Assembly: GCA_018897395.1 (NCBI GenBank)
Contig: JAHIKV010000074.1
Coordinates: forward strand, 1 to 30,271
Reading direction: 5' to 3'
DNA: 30,271 nt
From: Planctomycetota bacterium
GTDB taxonomy: Bacteria; Planctomycetota; Planctomycetia; Pirellulales; Thermoguttaceae
Positions 23,679-30,271 of this stretch are shown piece by piece (position 1 is the first letter of the stretch; each line of letters opens with the position of its first letter). The position numbers and the translations under genes are program-made. The notes under the pieces were generated by a model. The model saw only the letters and a list, made by a program, of their open reading frames with translations. It made no database searches and was not told where the DNA came from.

Positions 23679-25058
23679 ATGACACCGATCCGCGACGACG
23701 ATCCAATCCGATCCGATCCCCGCGAAGGGTCGTCGCCGTTGGCGGCGGGAGTGACCGCGTCGGTATTTGCCGAGTCGTCGGAACCGGCCGTGCGAAAGGG
23801 CATGTTCTCGATTTTCGACCAGGCGGTCGTAAGCGGCGCCAATTTCCTGACCTTGGTGATTATTGCCCGCGCCTGCTCCCCGGCGGAAGTCGGCGTTTAC
23901 GCGCTTGCGTGGACGGTCGTTATGTTTCTGGCCGCCGCGCAGGCGAATCTGATTTCGGTTCCCTACACGATGTACTGCCACCAGCGCGAGGGCGGCTCGC
24001 TGGCCGAATACGGCGGCAGCGCGATTGTTCATCAGTTGGTCTTCTTGGCGGCCGCGGCGGCGTGCTTCATCGGTCTGGCGGCGTTGCTTTCGCTTGGAGT
24101 GGGGCCAAGCGGATTGCGGCCGGCGGCGTGGGTCCTCTCGGGCGTCATTCCTTTTATCCTCTTGCGCGACTTTGCCCGCCGCTTCTCGTTCGCTCATCTC
24201 GCCTTGGAGACGGCCATCGTCATGGACGTCGCCGTCACCACGCTCCAAGTGGCGGGCTTGCTGGTGTTGTGGCGGCTGGGGTTGCTTTCGCCCGCCGCGG
24301 TCTACGGCGTGATGGGCGCGGCGTGCGCGGTCGCCGCCGCCGGTTGGTGGCTCTTGCGGAAGCAACCGATCAGCTTCTCGCGCGAGGGAATCGTCCGCGA
24401 TTGGCGTCGGAACTGGTCGTTCGGCCGTTGGGCACTGACCGGACAAATGACCGGGTTGGCGTTCTACGCGCTGCCGTGGCTGCTGGCGATCGTCCGCGGC
24501 GAGGCGGAGACGGGCAAATTGGCCGCCTGCACCACGCTGGTCGGACTCTCGAACCTGTTCGTGATGGGGTTGAACAATTTCCTGATGCCCAAGGCGGCCC
24601 GGGCGTTCGCCCGAGACGGCGCCCGCGCGCTCGGCGGCGTACTGCGGAAAGCATCGTTCGCCTCGGCCGGCGTGCTGGGGAGCCTGTGCGTGGGCGTTTT
24701 TCTCGTCGGCGATCTGGTGGCAAGAATCGTCTTCGGCCCGATGTATGCCGACACGGGAACGTTGTTGACCGTGTTGGCGCTGGCCGCCCTGACCGATTCC
24801 TTGGGCCAAACGGCCGGCGCCGGCCTTTGGGCCTTGGACCGCCCGGCCGCCAACTTCGCCGCCGACCTGGTGCAAGTCTCCGTCACGCTCGGCGCGGCGA
24901 TCTGGCTCGTTTTTTCGCTCGGCGCGTTGGGTGTAGCCATTGCCATCGTGGCGGGGCGCGTCGTCGGAGCAACCGTGCGGTGGATCATCCTTTGGGGACT
25001 AATGGAGCATGGCCGCCGGCGATCGGCAGCGAACTCTTACCAAGCGATTCGGCAATGA
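23679..25058 (+). CDS. Wzx-like polysaccharide flippase (MATE/MOP superfamily)
   Basis: A 459-residue integral membrane protein with about 12 hydrophobic helices, expected to flip lipid-linked oligosaccharide across the inner membrane. The first helix region 'FSIFDQAVVSGANFLTLVII' and the following 'CSPAEVGVYALAWTVVMFLA' are typical of the polysaccharide transporter family. The frame is open upstream to 23418, but that part is only translated palindromic repeat. The ATG at 23679 (MTPIRDDDP) is the first start outside the repeats, although its ribosome binding site is weak. Its stop overlaps the start of the next gene (ATGA). Confidence 0.82.
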   Translation: MTPIRDDDPIRSDPREGSSPLAAGVTASVFAESSEPAVRKGMFSIFDQAVVSGANFLTLVIIARACSPAEVGVYALAWTVVMFLAAAQANLISVPYTMYCHQREGGSLAEYGGSAIVHQLVFLAAAAACFIGLAALLSLGVGPSGLRPAAWVLSGVIPFILLRDFARRFSFAHLALETAIVMDVAVTTLQVAGLLVLWRLGLLSPAAVYGVMGAACAVAAAGWWLLRKQPISFSREGIVRDWRRNWSFGRWALTGQMTGLAFYALPWLLAIVRGEAETGKLAACTTLVGLSNLFVMGLNNFLMPKAARAFARDGARALGGVLRKASFASAGVLGSLCVGVFLVGDLVARIVFGPMYADTGTLLTVLALAALTDSLGQTAGAGLWALDRPAANFAADLVQVSVTLGAAIWLVFSLGALGVAIAIVAGRVVGATVRWIILWGLMEHGRRRSAANSYQAIRQ

Positions 25059-26461
25059 ACCGTGACCCGCGAAACCCATCCGACGCGACTGCCGCCGACC
25101 TCCGGTTGTTGTGGTTGGCGATCGTTCTGCTTGGGGCCGTGTTCTTCTTTGTCGGCCACGACGTTCAGGTGTCCCGCTTCGAGGGTTTCGCTCCGTGGTC
25201 CGATTCCGACGGCTCGATGCAATCGGGCGGAAACGCGGCCAAGGGCTTGACGCTCTCGCTGATCGGCATATTCGGTTTGTACCTCATTCTCCGCCGCGAC
25301 GGGCGGCCGCTCCGCTGGACCGGCTGGTTGCCCGCCGCGATTGTCTTCTACGTGGCGTGGTCGGCGGCGAGCATTCTCTGGTCGAGCGATCCGGGCTTGA
25401 GCTGCCGGAAACTGGCCGTGTTGATGTTTTGCGTTTTCGGGGCGCTGGGGTTCGCCCGGCAATTCCGCCCGCGCGACATCGTGCTGATTGCCGTGGTGGT
25501 TCCGGCGGCGTTTCTGGCCGTGGGCATTGCCGCGGAATTGGCTTTGGGTACGTTCCGGCCCTGGTCGGAAGGCTATCGGTTCTCGGGCACGGTCCACCCG
25601 AACACGCAAGGGGCGCACTTGACGGTCCTCTGCCTGGCGTCGTTTTGCCTGGCCCGTTTTTCGTGCCGCGGCGAGACTCGTTTGCAACCGTTGTTCTGGA
25701 CGTTGTTCGCGATTGGTTTGGTATTCCTGCTTCTGACGAAATCCCGCACTTCCTGTGCGGCGCTGACCGTCTCGCTGGCGGCTTTGTGGCTGATTGGCGT
25801 TTCCGGCCGGACGCGCTTGCTGGCGATTTCCGCCGCGGGGTTCTTGGTCTGCTCGGCGGCCCTGTTCGTTTCTTTGTTCGGCCTGGATATTGACGAGACA
25901 GTCTCGCAAGTCGTGATGCTCGGCCGGCAGGAAGAATCGGCGAAACTGACCGGCAGAATCCCCGTCTGGAAGGAATTGCTCGGTTACGTCGGCGCCAGGC
26001 CGCTGCAAGGATACGGATACGAGTCGTTTTGGACGGAGAAGCACATCGAGGAGGTGTCCGACGAGACGCAGTGGCCGCTGCGCGAGGCACACAACGCCTA
26101 CCTGGACTCCGCATTGAGCGTTGGGGTGATTGGAACGGCGGCGCTTATGCTGATCGTGTCGCTCGGAATATATCTTGCGGCAAGCACGTTCCGCGCGACC
26201 GCCGCCGCGGGGGCCGCGCTGACCTTTTGCCTGCTTATTTTCGCCGTTTTCAACGCCTTTCTGGAGACGGGGCTGGTCTCGCCCAACTTCGTCACGCTCA
26301 TCGCCGGCAGCGGCATCGCGCAACTGTTGGTCGGCGAGTCGGCAATAACCTCTCGTTCCCACGCTCCGCGTGGGAACGGACGACTGGCAACGCTTTGCGT
26401 TGGCGTTCGCCATGCGCATCGACGGAAAGCGACCAACGATCGCGGTTTTATGAAAAGATGA
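25055..26461 (+). CDS. O-antigen ligase/polymerase-like membrane protein (WaaL/Wzy type)
   Basis: A 468-residue protein with about 10-12 membrane helices, expected to polymerise or transfer lipid-linked sugar units on the periplasmic side. Family signs are 'YRFSGTVHPNTQGAHL' in the first half, and the loop 'GRIPVWKELLGYVGARPLQG' followed by 'REAHNAYLDSALSVGVIGTA' in the second. Whether it acts as ligase or Wzy polymerase cannot be told from sequence. The start codon overlaps the flippase stop (ATGA). About the last 35 residues ('SRSHAPRGNGRLATLCVG...') are encoded by a palindromic repeat, so the original C-terminus was near residue 432. The stop overlaps the next start. Confidence 0.82.
   Translation: MNRDPRNPSDATAADLRLLWLAIVLLGAVFFFVGHDVQVSRFEGFAPWSDSDGSMQSGGNAAKGLTLSLIGIFGLYLILRRDGRPLRWTGWLPAAIVFYVAWSAASILWSSDPGLSCRKLAVLMFCVFGALGFARQFRPRDIVLIAVVVPAAFLAVGIAAELALGTFRPWSEGYRFSGTVHPNTQGAHLTVLCLASFCLARFSCRGETRLQPLFWTLFAIGLVFLLLTKSRTSCAALTVSLAALWLIGVSGRTRLLAISAAGFLVCSAALFVSLFGLDIDETVSQVVMLGRQEESAKLTGRIPVWKELLGYVGARPLQGYGYESFWTEKHIEEVSDETQWPLREAHNAYLDSALSVGVIGTAALMLIVSLGIYLAASTFRATAAAGAALTFCLLIFAVFNAFLETGLVSPNFVTLIAGSGIAQLLVGESAITSRSHAPRGNGRLATLCVGVRHAHRRKATNDRGFMKR
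26355..26402. repeat. Composite palindromic repeat inside the 3' end of the ligase gene
   Basis: Hairpin GTTCCCACGC-TCC-GCGTGGGAAC (26355-26377) then CAACGC-TTT-GCGTTG (26388-26402), separated by GGACGACTGG. It is the same composite unit as in the array at 23455-23645, in the other orientation. Confidence 0.8.
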
Positions 26462-27534
26462 ACATCCAACTCCTACCCGCCGACAAGCTGACCGCCGATC
26501 AGATCGCGGCGTGGGTGGAGATTCAGCGGTCCGAACCCGCGTTGGACAGCCCGTATTTCCGCCCCGAGTTTACCCGGGCCGTGGCCGCCGTTCGCGGCGA
26601 CGTGGAAGTCGGCGTGCTCGAAGAGCACGGCGAGCCGGTCGGATTCTTTCCCTTTCAACGTAGCCCGGGCAACGTGGCCCTGCCGGTCGGAGGCAAGATG
26701 TCCGACTTCCACGGCCTGGTCGCGCGGAAGGATTTGCGGTGGGAGCCGCGCGAGCTGCTTCGCGGTTGCCGGTTGGCGGCGTGGCGGTTCGACCATCTGA
26801 TCGCGTCGCAATCGCCCCCGCAGCCCTATCACTGGCACGTCGCTCCCTCGCCGTACGTCGATCTTTCGCGCGGCTGGGAAGGATACCGGGCAGAACAACT
26901 CGCCGTCCGCCCCGAATGGTTCAAACGCGCGGAGCGCAAACTGCGTCAGGCCGATCGGGAGGCCGGACCGTTGCGGGTCGAACTCGAATCCGACAACCCC
27001 GCCGTATTTCAATACATGCTCAAGTGGAAAAGGCGGCAGTATCAAAGAACCGGCGCGACCGACGTGCTGGCCTTCGATTGGACTGTCGCGCTGTTGGAGC
27101 GGGTGCGTGTTGCGAAGAGCGAAGGGTTTTCCGGCGTGACTTCGGCCCTTTACATGGGCGGCGTTTTGACGGCGGTGATGCTCTCGATCCGCTCGCACGG
27201 CGTCCTGCACGCCTGGTTCTCCGCGTACCATCCCGACTTCGCCCAGCTTTCGCCGGGCATCGTCTTCTGGATGAAATTGCTCCAGGCATATCCGCAAATC
27301 GGCGTCCGGCGGATCGACCTTGGCAAGGGGCCGGAGAAATACAAGACCAGATTGATGTCCGCGGCCATAGACGTGGCCGAGGGGGCGGTCGATCTCCGGC
27401 CGATGGCCGGCTTCCTGCGGCGCAATTGCCGCCACGCTTACGACTGGACGCGGCAATCCCCCTTGCGCCGACCGTTGCTGAAACCCGGCCGAATCATCCG
27501 CCGTCTAATCGAATCGAGGAGCTTTAGACAGTGA
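26458..27534 (+). CDS. GNAT-family acyltransferase, CelD-like
   Basis: A 358-residue cytoplasmic protein of the acyltransferase group often annotated as cellulose biosynthesis protein CelD, with a FemAB-like double GNAT fold. Typical blocks are 'SPYFRPEFTRAVAAVRGDVE' near the start and 'KWKRRQYQRTGATDVLAF', 'SALYMGGVLTAVMLSIRSHG', 'HAWFSAYHPDFAQLSPGIVF' and 'RIDLGKGPEKYKTRL' in the second half. It may acylate a sugar of the polysaccharide; acceptor and donor are unknown. It overlaps the ligase gene (ATGA) and the glycosyltransferase gene (GTGA), so it is part of a tight operon. Confidence 0.82.
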   Translation: MNIQLLPADKLTADQIAAWVEIQRSEPALDSPYFRPEFTRAVAAVRGDVEVGVLEEHGEPVGFFPFQRSPGNVALPVGGKMSDFHGLVARKDLRWEPRELLRGCRLAAWRFDHLIASQSPPQPYHWHVAPSPYVDLSRGWEGYRAEQLAVRPEWFKRAERKLRQADREAGPLRVELESDNPAVFQYMLKWKRRQYQRTGATDVLAFDWTVALLERVRVAKSEGFSGVTSALYMGGVLTAVMLSIRSHGVLHAWFSAYHPDFAQLSPGIVFWMKLLQAYPQIGVRRIDLGKGPEKYKTRLMSAAIDVAEGAVDLRPMAGFLRRNCRHAYDWTRQSPLRRPLLKPGRIIRRLIESRSFRQ

Positions 27535-28964
27535 CGATGACGATCCCTCAGGCGATCAACACGATACTGCTACTGGCCGCCGCCGCGGCGCTGCTGCCGA
27601 TCGGGGCGTTGTGCCTCGAGTGTTTGGCTGCGCTGTGGCCGGGTCGTAGGAGGCGAGTAGGGTGGGTCAAGCGAAGCGTAGCCCCACCAATAACGGAAAA
27701 TTCGAGGTGGGGCTGCGCTTCGCTTGACCCACCCTACGCTAATGCAACGTCCGAAGACGCTCCTTCCAGACCTCGTGCGGCCGTGCTGATCCCGGCTCAC
27801 GACGAACAACTCGTCATCGAGCATACTTTGCAGGCAATCATTCCCACGCTCTCCGCCGCCGATCGCGTCCTGGTGGTGGCCGACAACTGCACCGATCGGA
27901 CGGCCGAACTGGCCCGCCGGGCGGGCGCCGAGGTGGTCGAACGAAACGATCCTCCCCGGCGCGGCAAAGGGTACGCACTGCAACGAGGTTTCCGCCATCT
28001 GGCGGACGATCCGCCGGACGTGGTGGTGGCGATCGACGCCGACTGCCTGCCGGAGCCTGGGGCGATAGACCTCCTTGCCCATTGCGCTTGGCGAGAGCAT
28101 CGCCCCGTGCAGGCCCGAAACCTTACCGACCGCCGTTTGGCCAACGGCCCGATCGAAGCCGTGTCGATCCTTGCGAACCGCGTGACCAATCTGGTCCGGC
28201 CCTTGGGGCTGATGCGATTGGGCGCGCCATGCCGGATGACCGGCACCGGCATGGCAATTCCTTGGCCGTTGGTGAAGGAGGCGGACCCGGCCGGCGGCAA
28301 TCTGGTGGAAGACATGCAGTTGGGAATCGACCTGGCGCTGCGGGGCCATCTGCCGCTGTTTTGCCCCGAGGCGGGTGTGAGCAGCGCGATGCCTGAGTCG
28401 TATCGCGCCTTCGCCTCGCAACGCACGCGCTGGGAGCACGGCCACCTCCGCGCGGCGCTCAGGCAAGTTCCACGGCTGCTTTGGGCCGCGTTGCGGCGGC
28501 GATCATGGCCGTTGATGGCGATGGCCGTCGATCTGAGCATCCCGCCGCTGACGTTGCTGGTCGCTATCTGGTCGGCTCTTGCCGTATTGAGTTGTCTGGC
28601 ATGGCGGCTCGGCGCGTCGGGGCTGCCGGCCGTCTTGCTGGCCGGCGGAGGCGTGGCGTTGGCCGTTTCGCTCGGGGCGGCTTGGACGGTATTTTGCCGG
28701 CGGCAGGTTCCGCCGCGGGCGTTGGCGGCCGTACCGCTCTACATGCTCTGCAAGCTGCCGATCTACGCCCGGTTCCTCTTCCACCGCCAAAACTCATGGG
28801 TCCGCACCGAACGAGACTCGCCGGATCCGATCTCCCACGCGCCCCATAACTTGGGCTATACTTTGGGTGATGAAATCAGAAGCCACAATCACGGAGAGGA
28901 AAGGGACCGAACCGGCCGCAAAGCCGGAACTGCCCCGATTATCCGTTCTGGGCGTACGCATTGA
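27531..28964 (+). CDS. Family 2 glycosyltransferase, membrane-bound, with repeat-encoded linker
   Basis: A 477-residue processive-type GT2 enzyme that would add sugars on the cytoplasmic face. Helix 1 (about 8-35) is followed by a 27-residue stretch (43-69, 'VGWVKRSVAPP...WGCASLDPPY') encoded by a palindromic element. The catalytic domain then begins 'RAAVLIPAHDEQLVIEHTL', with 'VVVAIDADC' (Asp169, Asp171), 'GGNLVEDMQLGIDLALRG' and 'QRTRW' (297-301). All key motifs are present. Two to three C-terminal helices follow. The GTG at 27531 is chosen for GAGGAG 9 bases upstream and overlap with the preceding stop. The last 95 bases overlap the next gene. Confidence 0.87.
   Translation: MTMTIPQAINTILLLAAAAALLPIGALCLECLAALWPGRRRRVGWVKRSVAPPITENSRWGCASLDPPYANATSEDAPSRPRAAVLIPAHDEQLVIEHTLQAIIPTLSAADRVLVVADNCTDRTAELARRAGAEVVERNDPPRRGKGYALQRGFRHLADDPPDVVVAIDADCLPEPGAIDLLAHCAWREHRPVQARNLTDRRLANGPIEAVSILANRVTNLVRPLGLMRLGAPCRMTGTGMAIPWPLVKEADPAGGNLVEDMQLGIDLALRGHLPLFCPEAGVSSAMPESYRAFASQRTRWEHGHLRAALRQVPRLLWAALRRRSWPLMAMAVDLSIPPLTLLVAIWSALAVLSCLAWRLGASGLPAVLLAGGGVALAVSLGAAWTVFCRRQVPPRALAAVPLYMLCKLPIYARFLFHRQNSWVRTERDSPDPISHAPHNLGYTLGDEIRSHNHGEERDRTGRKAGTAPIIRSGRTH
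27657..27737 (-). repeat. 81-bp palindromic element, copy 2 (inside the glycosyltransferase gene)
   Basis: 32-base arms with one mismatch around a 17-base loop. The loop's reverse complement resembles that of 4759-4839 (shared TTTTCCG), so this copy is inverted relative to copy 1. It starts on a codon boundary and is exactly 27 codons with no stop. Confidence 0.92.
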
Positions 28965-29688
28965 CAACCTCTCGCGGCGGCGGGCCATCGACCTGTTGGA
29001 AGACGCCGTCCGACGCCGCGGCGAGCGAACGATCAGCGCCTATTTTGTCAATGCCCACACGCTGAATCTTGCCGCCGCCGATCCGGCTTTTCGGGACACG
29101 CTCAACTCGGGCGATTTCGTCCTTGCCGACGGCGCCGGCGTCCGCTGGGCCGCAAGGCTGCAGGGCGTCCGGGTGGCGGAGAACATGGTGGGAACAGACT
29201 TCGTCCCGGAGATGTTCCAAGTCACCGCCGACCGCGGCTACTCTTACTTCATGCTGGGCGCCGACGAGGCGACGATCCCGGTGGCCGCCGACTACGCACG
29301 CCGCTCGTTCCCCGGCTGGGAACTCTCGGGCTACCACCACGGCTACCTGACCGACGACCGGATCACGTCGGCGACGATAGAACAAATCAACGCGACCCGC
29401 CCCGACGTGCTTATGGTCGGCATGGGCAACCCGATCCAAGAGGAGTGGATACGCCGCAACTTGCCCCGGCTCGACGTGCCGGTTTGCATGGGCATCGGCG
29501 GCCTGTTCGACTATTGGGCGGGCAACGTCAGCCGAGCGCCGCGATGGCTGCGGCGGCTGGGCCACGAATGGGTCTGGCGGCTCTTTCAGCAACCCCGCCT
29601 GAAGGCCCGACGATACCTGATCGGCAACCCCCTGTTCCTCGCCCGCGTGCTCCGCGAAAAGGCAACGAACCGCAGTCGAATACGCTGA
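28870..29688 (+). CDS. WecG/TagA/CpsF-family glycosyltransferase (GT26)
   Basis: A 272-residue cytoplasmic or membrane-associated transferase that adds a sugar such as N-acetylmannosamine or its uronic acid to a lipid-linked acceptor. Family blocks are 'SVLGVRIDNLSRRRAIDLL', 'YFVNAHTLNLAAADP', 'LADGAGVRWAARLQG', 'ENMVGTDFVPEM', 'RPDVLMVGMGNPIQEEWI' and 'GIGGLFDYWAGNVSRAPRWL'. The acceptor and sugar cannot be told from sequence. The ATG at 28870 is used; a GTG directly before it is possible. It overlaps the GT2 gene by about 95 bases. It is the last gene of the cluster, followed by a partial palindrome and a group II intron. Confidence 0.9.
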   Translation: MKSEATITERKGTEPAAKPELPRLSVLGVRIDNLSRRRAIDLLEDAVRRRGERTISAYFVNAHTLNLAAADPAFRDTLNSGDFVLADGAGVRWAARLQGVRVAENMVGTDFVPEMFQVTADRGYSYFMLGADEATIPVAADYARRSFPGWELSGYHHGYLTDDRITSATIEQINATRPDVLMVGMGNPIQEEWIRRNLPRLDVPVCMGIGGLFDYWAGNVSRAPRWLRRLGHEWVWRLFQQPRLKARRYLIGNPLFLARVLREKATNRSRIR

Positions 29689-29697
29689 TTCAATCAC

Positions 29698-29725
29698 GTA
29701 GGACGGATTGCAGAATCCGTTGGTC
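29698..29725. repeat. Partial copy of the ACGGATT double-hairpin palindrome
   Basis: GTAGGACGGATT-GCAG-AATCCGT matches half of the element at 13964-14022 (reverse orientation). The other half is missing; intron-like sequence follows. Confidence 0.6.
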
Positions 29726-30271
29726 AGCGAGATCGGACGGGAACGGAAAAGGGGACGCAGCGAAAGCGCCGGTTAAAGCCGGCATGGAGTAGCGGATGAA
29801 AGAGCCGCACGGGAAAGGAGTAGCGAACCATCCTGACCCTGAGTCATGCGCCGGTCATGGTAACATGGCGGGTGAAGCGTTGACAAGGGCACACGCAGGC
29901 CAGCCATCGAGCTCCGAAATCACCTCGATCGGCGCGCCGACCCTGTGTTGTGAAGGGGAAGGCCACACGACGGATACCGTTTATCGCAAGGTGTCCGCCG
30001 ACGCCGCGGAGTCAGAGACCCTGAGCATGCGTGGAAACTCCATGCGCGGAAACCGGGAGACCTCGGAGACATCCTCGTCGAACGGCGCCCAACGGGCAAA
30101 GCGCGGCGGGGATCGGTCCGAAAAGGCCGTTTGGCCGCACGTCGGACATGCACGTCTCCGGGGAGTCGGACAGGCCCATAGTACCGAAGAAGCGGACGAA
30201 CAAAGCCGGCCCGAAGGCGGCGGCGGAGTCCGTGGAGGAAAGGGGCCTGACCAAGGGAAACGCCACGCGAA
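29726..30271 (+). mobile_element. Group II intron, 5' part (runs off the window)
   Basis: The sequence between WecG and the reverse-transcriptase start is dense with short complementary segments (for example CGCCGGTTAAAGCCGGC, TGCGCCGG, GATCGGCGCGCCGACC) and contains no frame up to 30025. It leads directly into a group II intron maturase N-terminus, as domains I-III of such introns do. A GUGYG 5' end could not be identified, so the left boundary, placed here at the end of the partial palindrome, is a guess within about 40 bases. Confidence 0.7.
30148..30271 (+). CDS. ltrA: Group II intron reverse transcriptase/maturase, N-terminal fragment
   Basis: The frame is open from 30025 to the window end. 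The first ATG gives 'MHVSGESDRPIVPKKRTNKA' followed by 'ESVEERGLTKGNAT'. This ESD.PIVP...E..G.TKGN pattern is the usual start of intron-encoded proteins of the LtrA type, ahead of reverse-transcriptase domain 0. Only 41 codons are in the window, so the catalytic YADD motif and maturase domain cannot be checked. A GTG at 30031 is a possible alternative start. Confidence 0.75.
   Translation, partial: MHVSGESDRPIVPKKRTNKAGPKAAAESVEERGLTKGNATR

Noticed and set aside
23624..25054. Upstream extension of the ligase frame across the flippase gene
   Set aside because: It overlaps the flippase in another frame with Arg-rich shadow composition; the ATG at 25055 overlapping the flippase stop is the natural start.
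29445..29792. Plus-strand frame overlapping the end of WecG
   Set aside because: It overlaps the well-supported WecG frame, and its composition is that of a shadow frame.
29920..30266. Minus-strand frames across the intron end
   Set aside because: They lie opposite structured intron RNA and the clear N-terminus of the reverse transcriptase, with no motifs of their own.

Overview
The window looks like chromosomal DNA of a planctomycete, probably of the Pirellulales group. The call rests on high GC, a large secreted protease whose N-terminus carries a planctomycete-type 'EPLESRHLM' sorting-like motif (LEPR-XLL type) and repeated 'GENEKYFAGY...FILPDGDLYRW' inserts, and several families of palindromic repeats between and even inside genes. 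This is inference from sequence character; no marker gene in the window fixes the taxon.

Layout. 1-183: no gene seen. 184-1883: a complete IS1380-family insertion sequence. 2096-2371 (-): rpmB for a zinc-type ribosomal protein L28, divergent from 2653-4743 (+), a secreted Prc/Tsp-like S41 protease. 4759-5010: two unrelated palindromic elements. 5128-5199: tRNA-Gly(CCC), followed by a decayed OprB-type porin fragment. 5821-7059 (-): M16 zinc peptidase. 7477-10188 (-): cyanophycin synthetase, divergent from an ABC exporter with an unusual N-terminal extension and a zinc ribbon (11097-13430) and a DUF1854 protein (13433-13900). These three form a cyanophycin-metabolism locus. 14055-17846 (-): large subtilase with a recent internal 552-bp tandem duplication.

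From 18400 the window becomes a c-di-GMP and exopolysaccharide region. A PAS-GGDEF diguanylate cyclase (-) is divergent from a run of eight plus-strand genes, 19826-29688: Wzz/GumC-like chain-length protein, phosphoglycosyl transferase, NodB polysaccharide deacetylase, Wzx-type flippase, O-antigen ligase/polymerase-like protein, CelD-type GNAT acyltransferase, family 2 glycosyltransferase and WecG/TagA glycosyltransferase. The last five overlap by a few to about 95 bases. Together they fit synthesis of a lipid-linked sugar, its extension, flipping, polymerisation and modification.

The most notable observation is that the phosphoglycosyl transferase begins with a degenerate GGDEF domain. It has lost the active site but keeps an RxxD c-di-GMP inhibitory site at the right spacing, as in PelD-type receptors. 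It sits about 1.9 kb from an apparently active diguanylate cyclase. This suggests direct c-di-GMP control of the first committed step of polysaccharide assembly.

Repeats are a second theme. An 81-bp perfect-length palindromic element occurs once between genes and once, codon-aligned, inside the glycosyltransferase gene, where it adds 27 codons. A composite hairpin repeat provides the 3' end of the ligase gene. A 130-bp MITE-like element with 15-bp terminal inverted repeats occurs in two full copies and one shortened copy. The window ends inside a group II intron, in the first codons of its reverse transcriptase/maturase.
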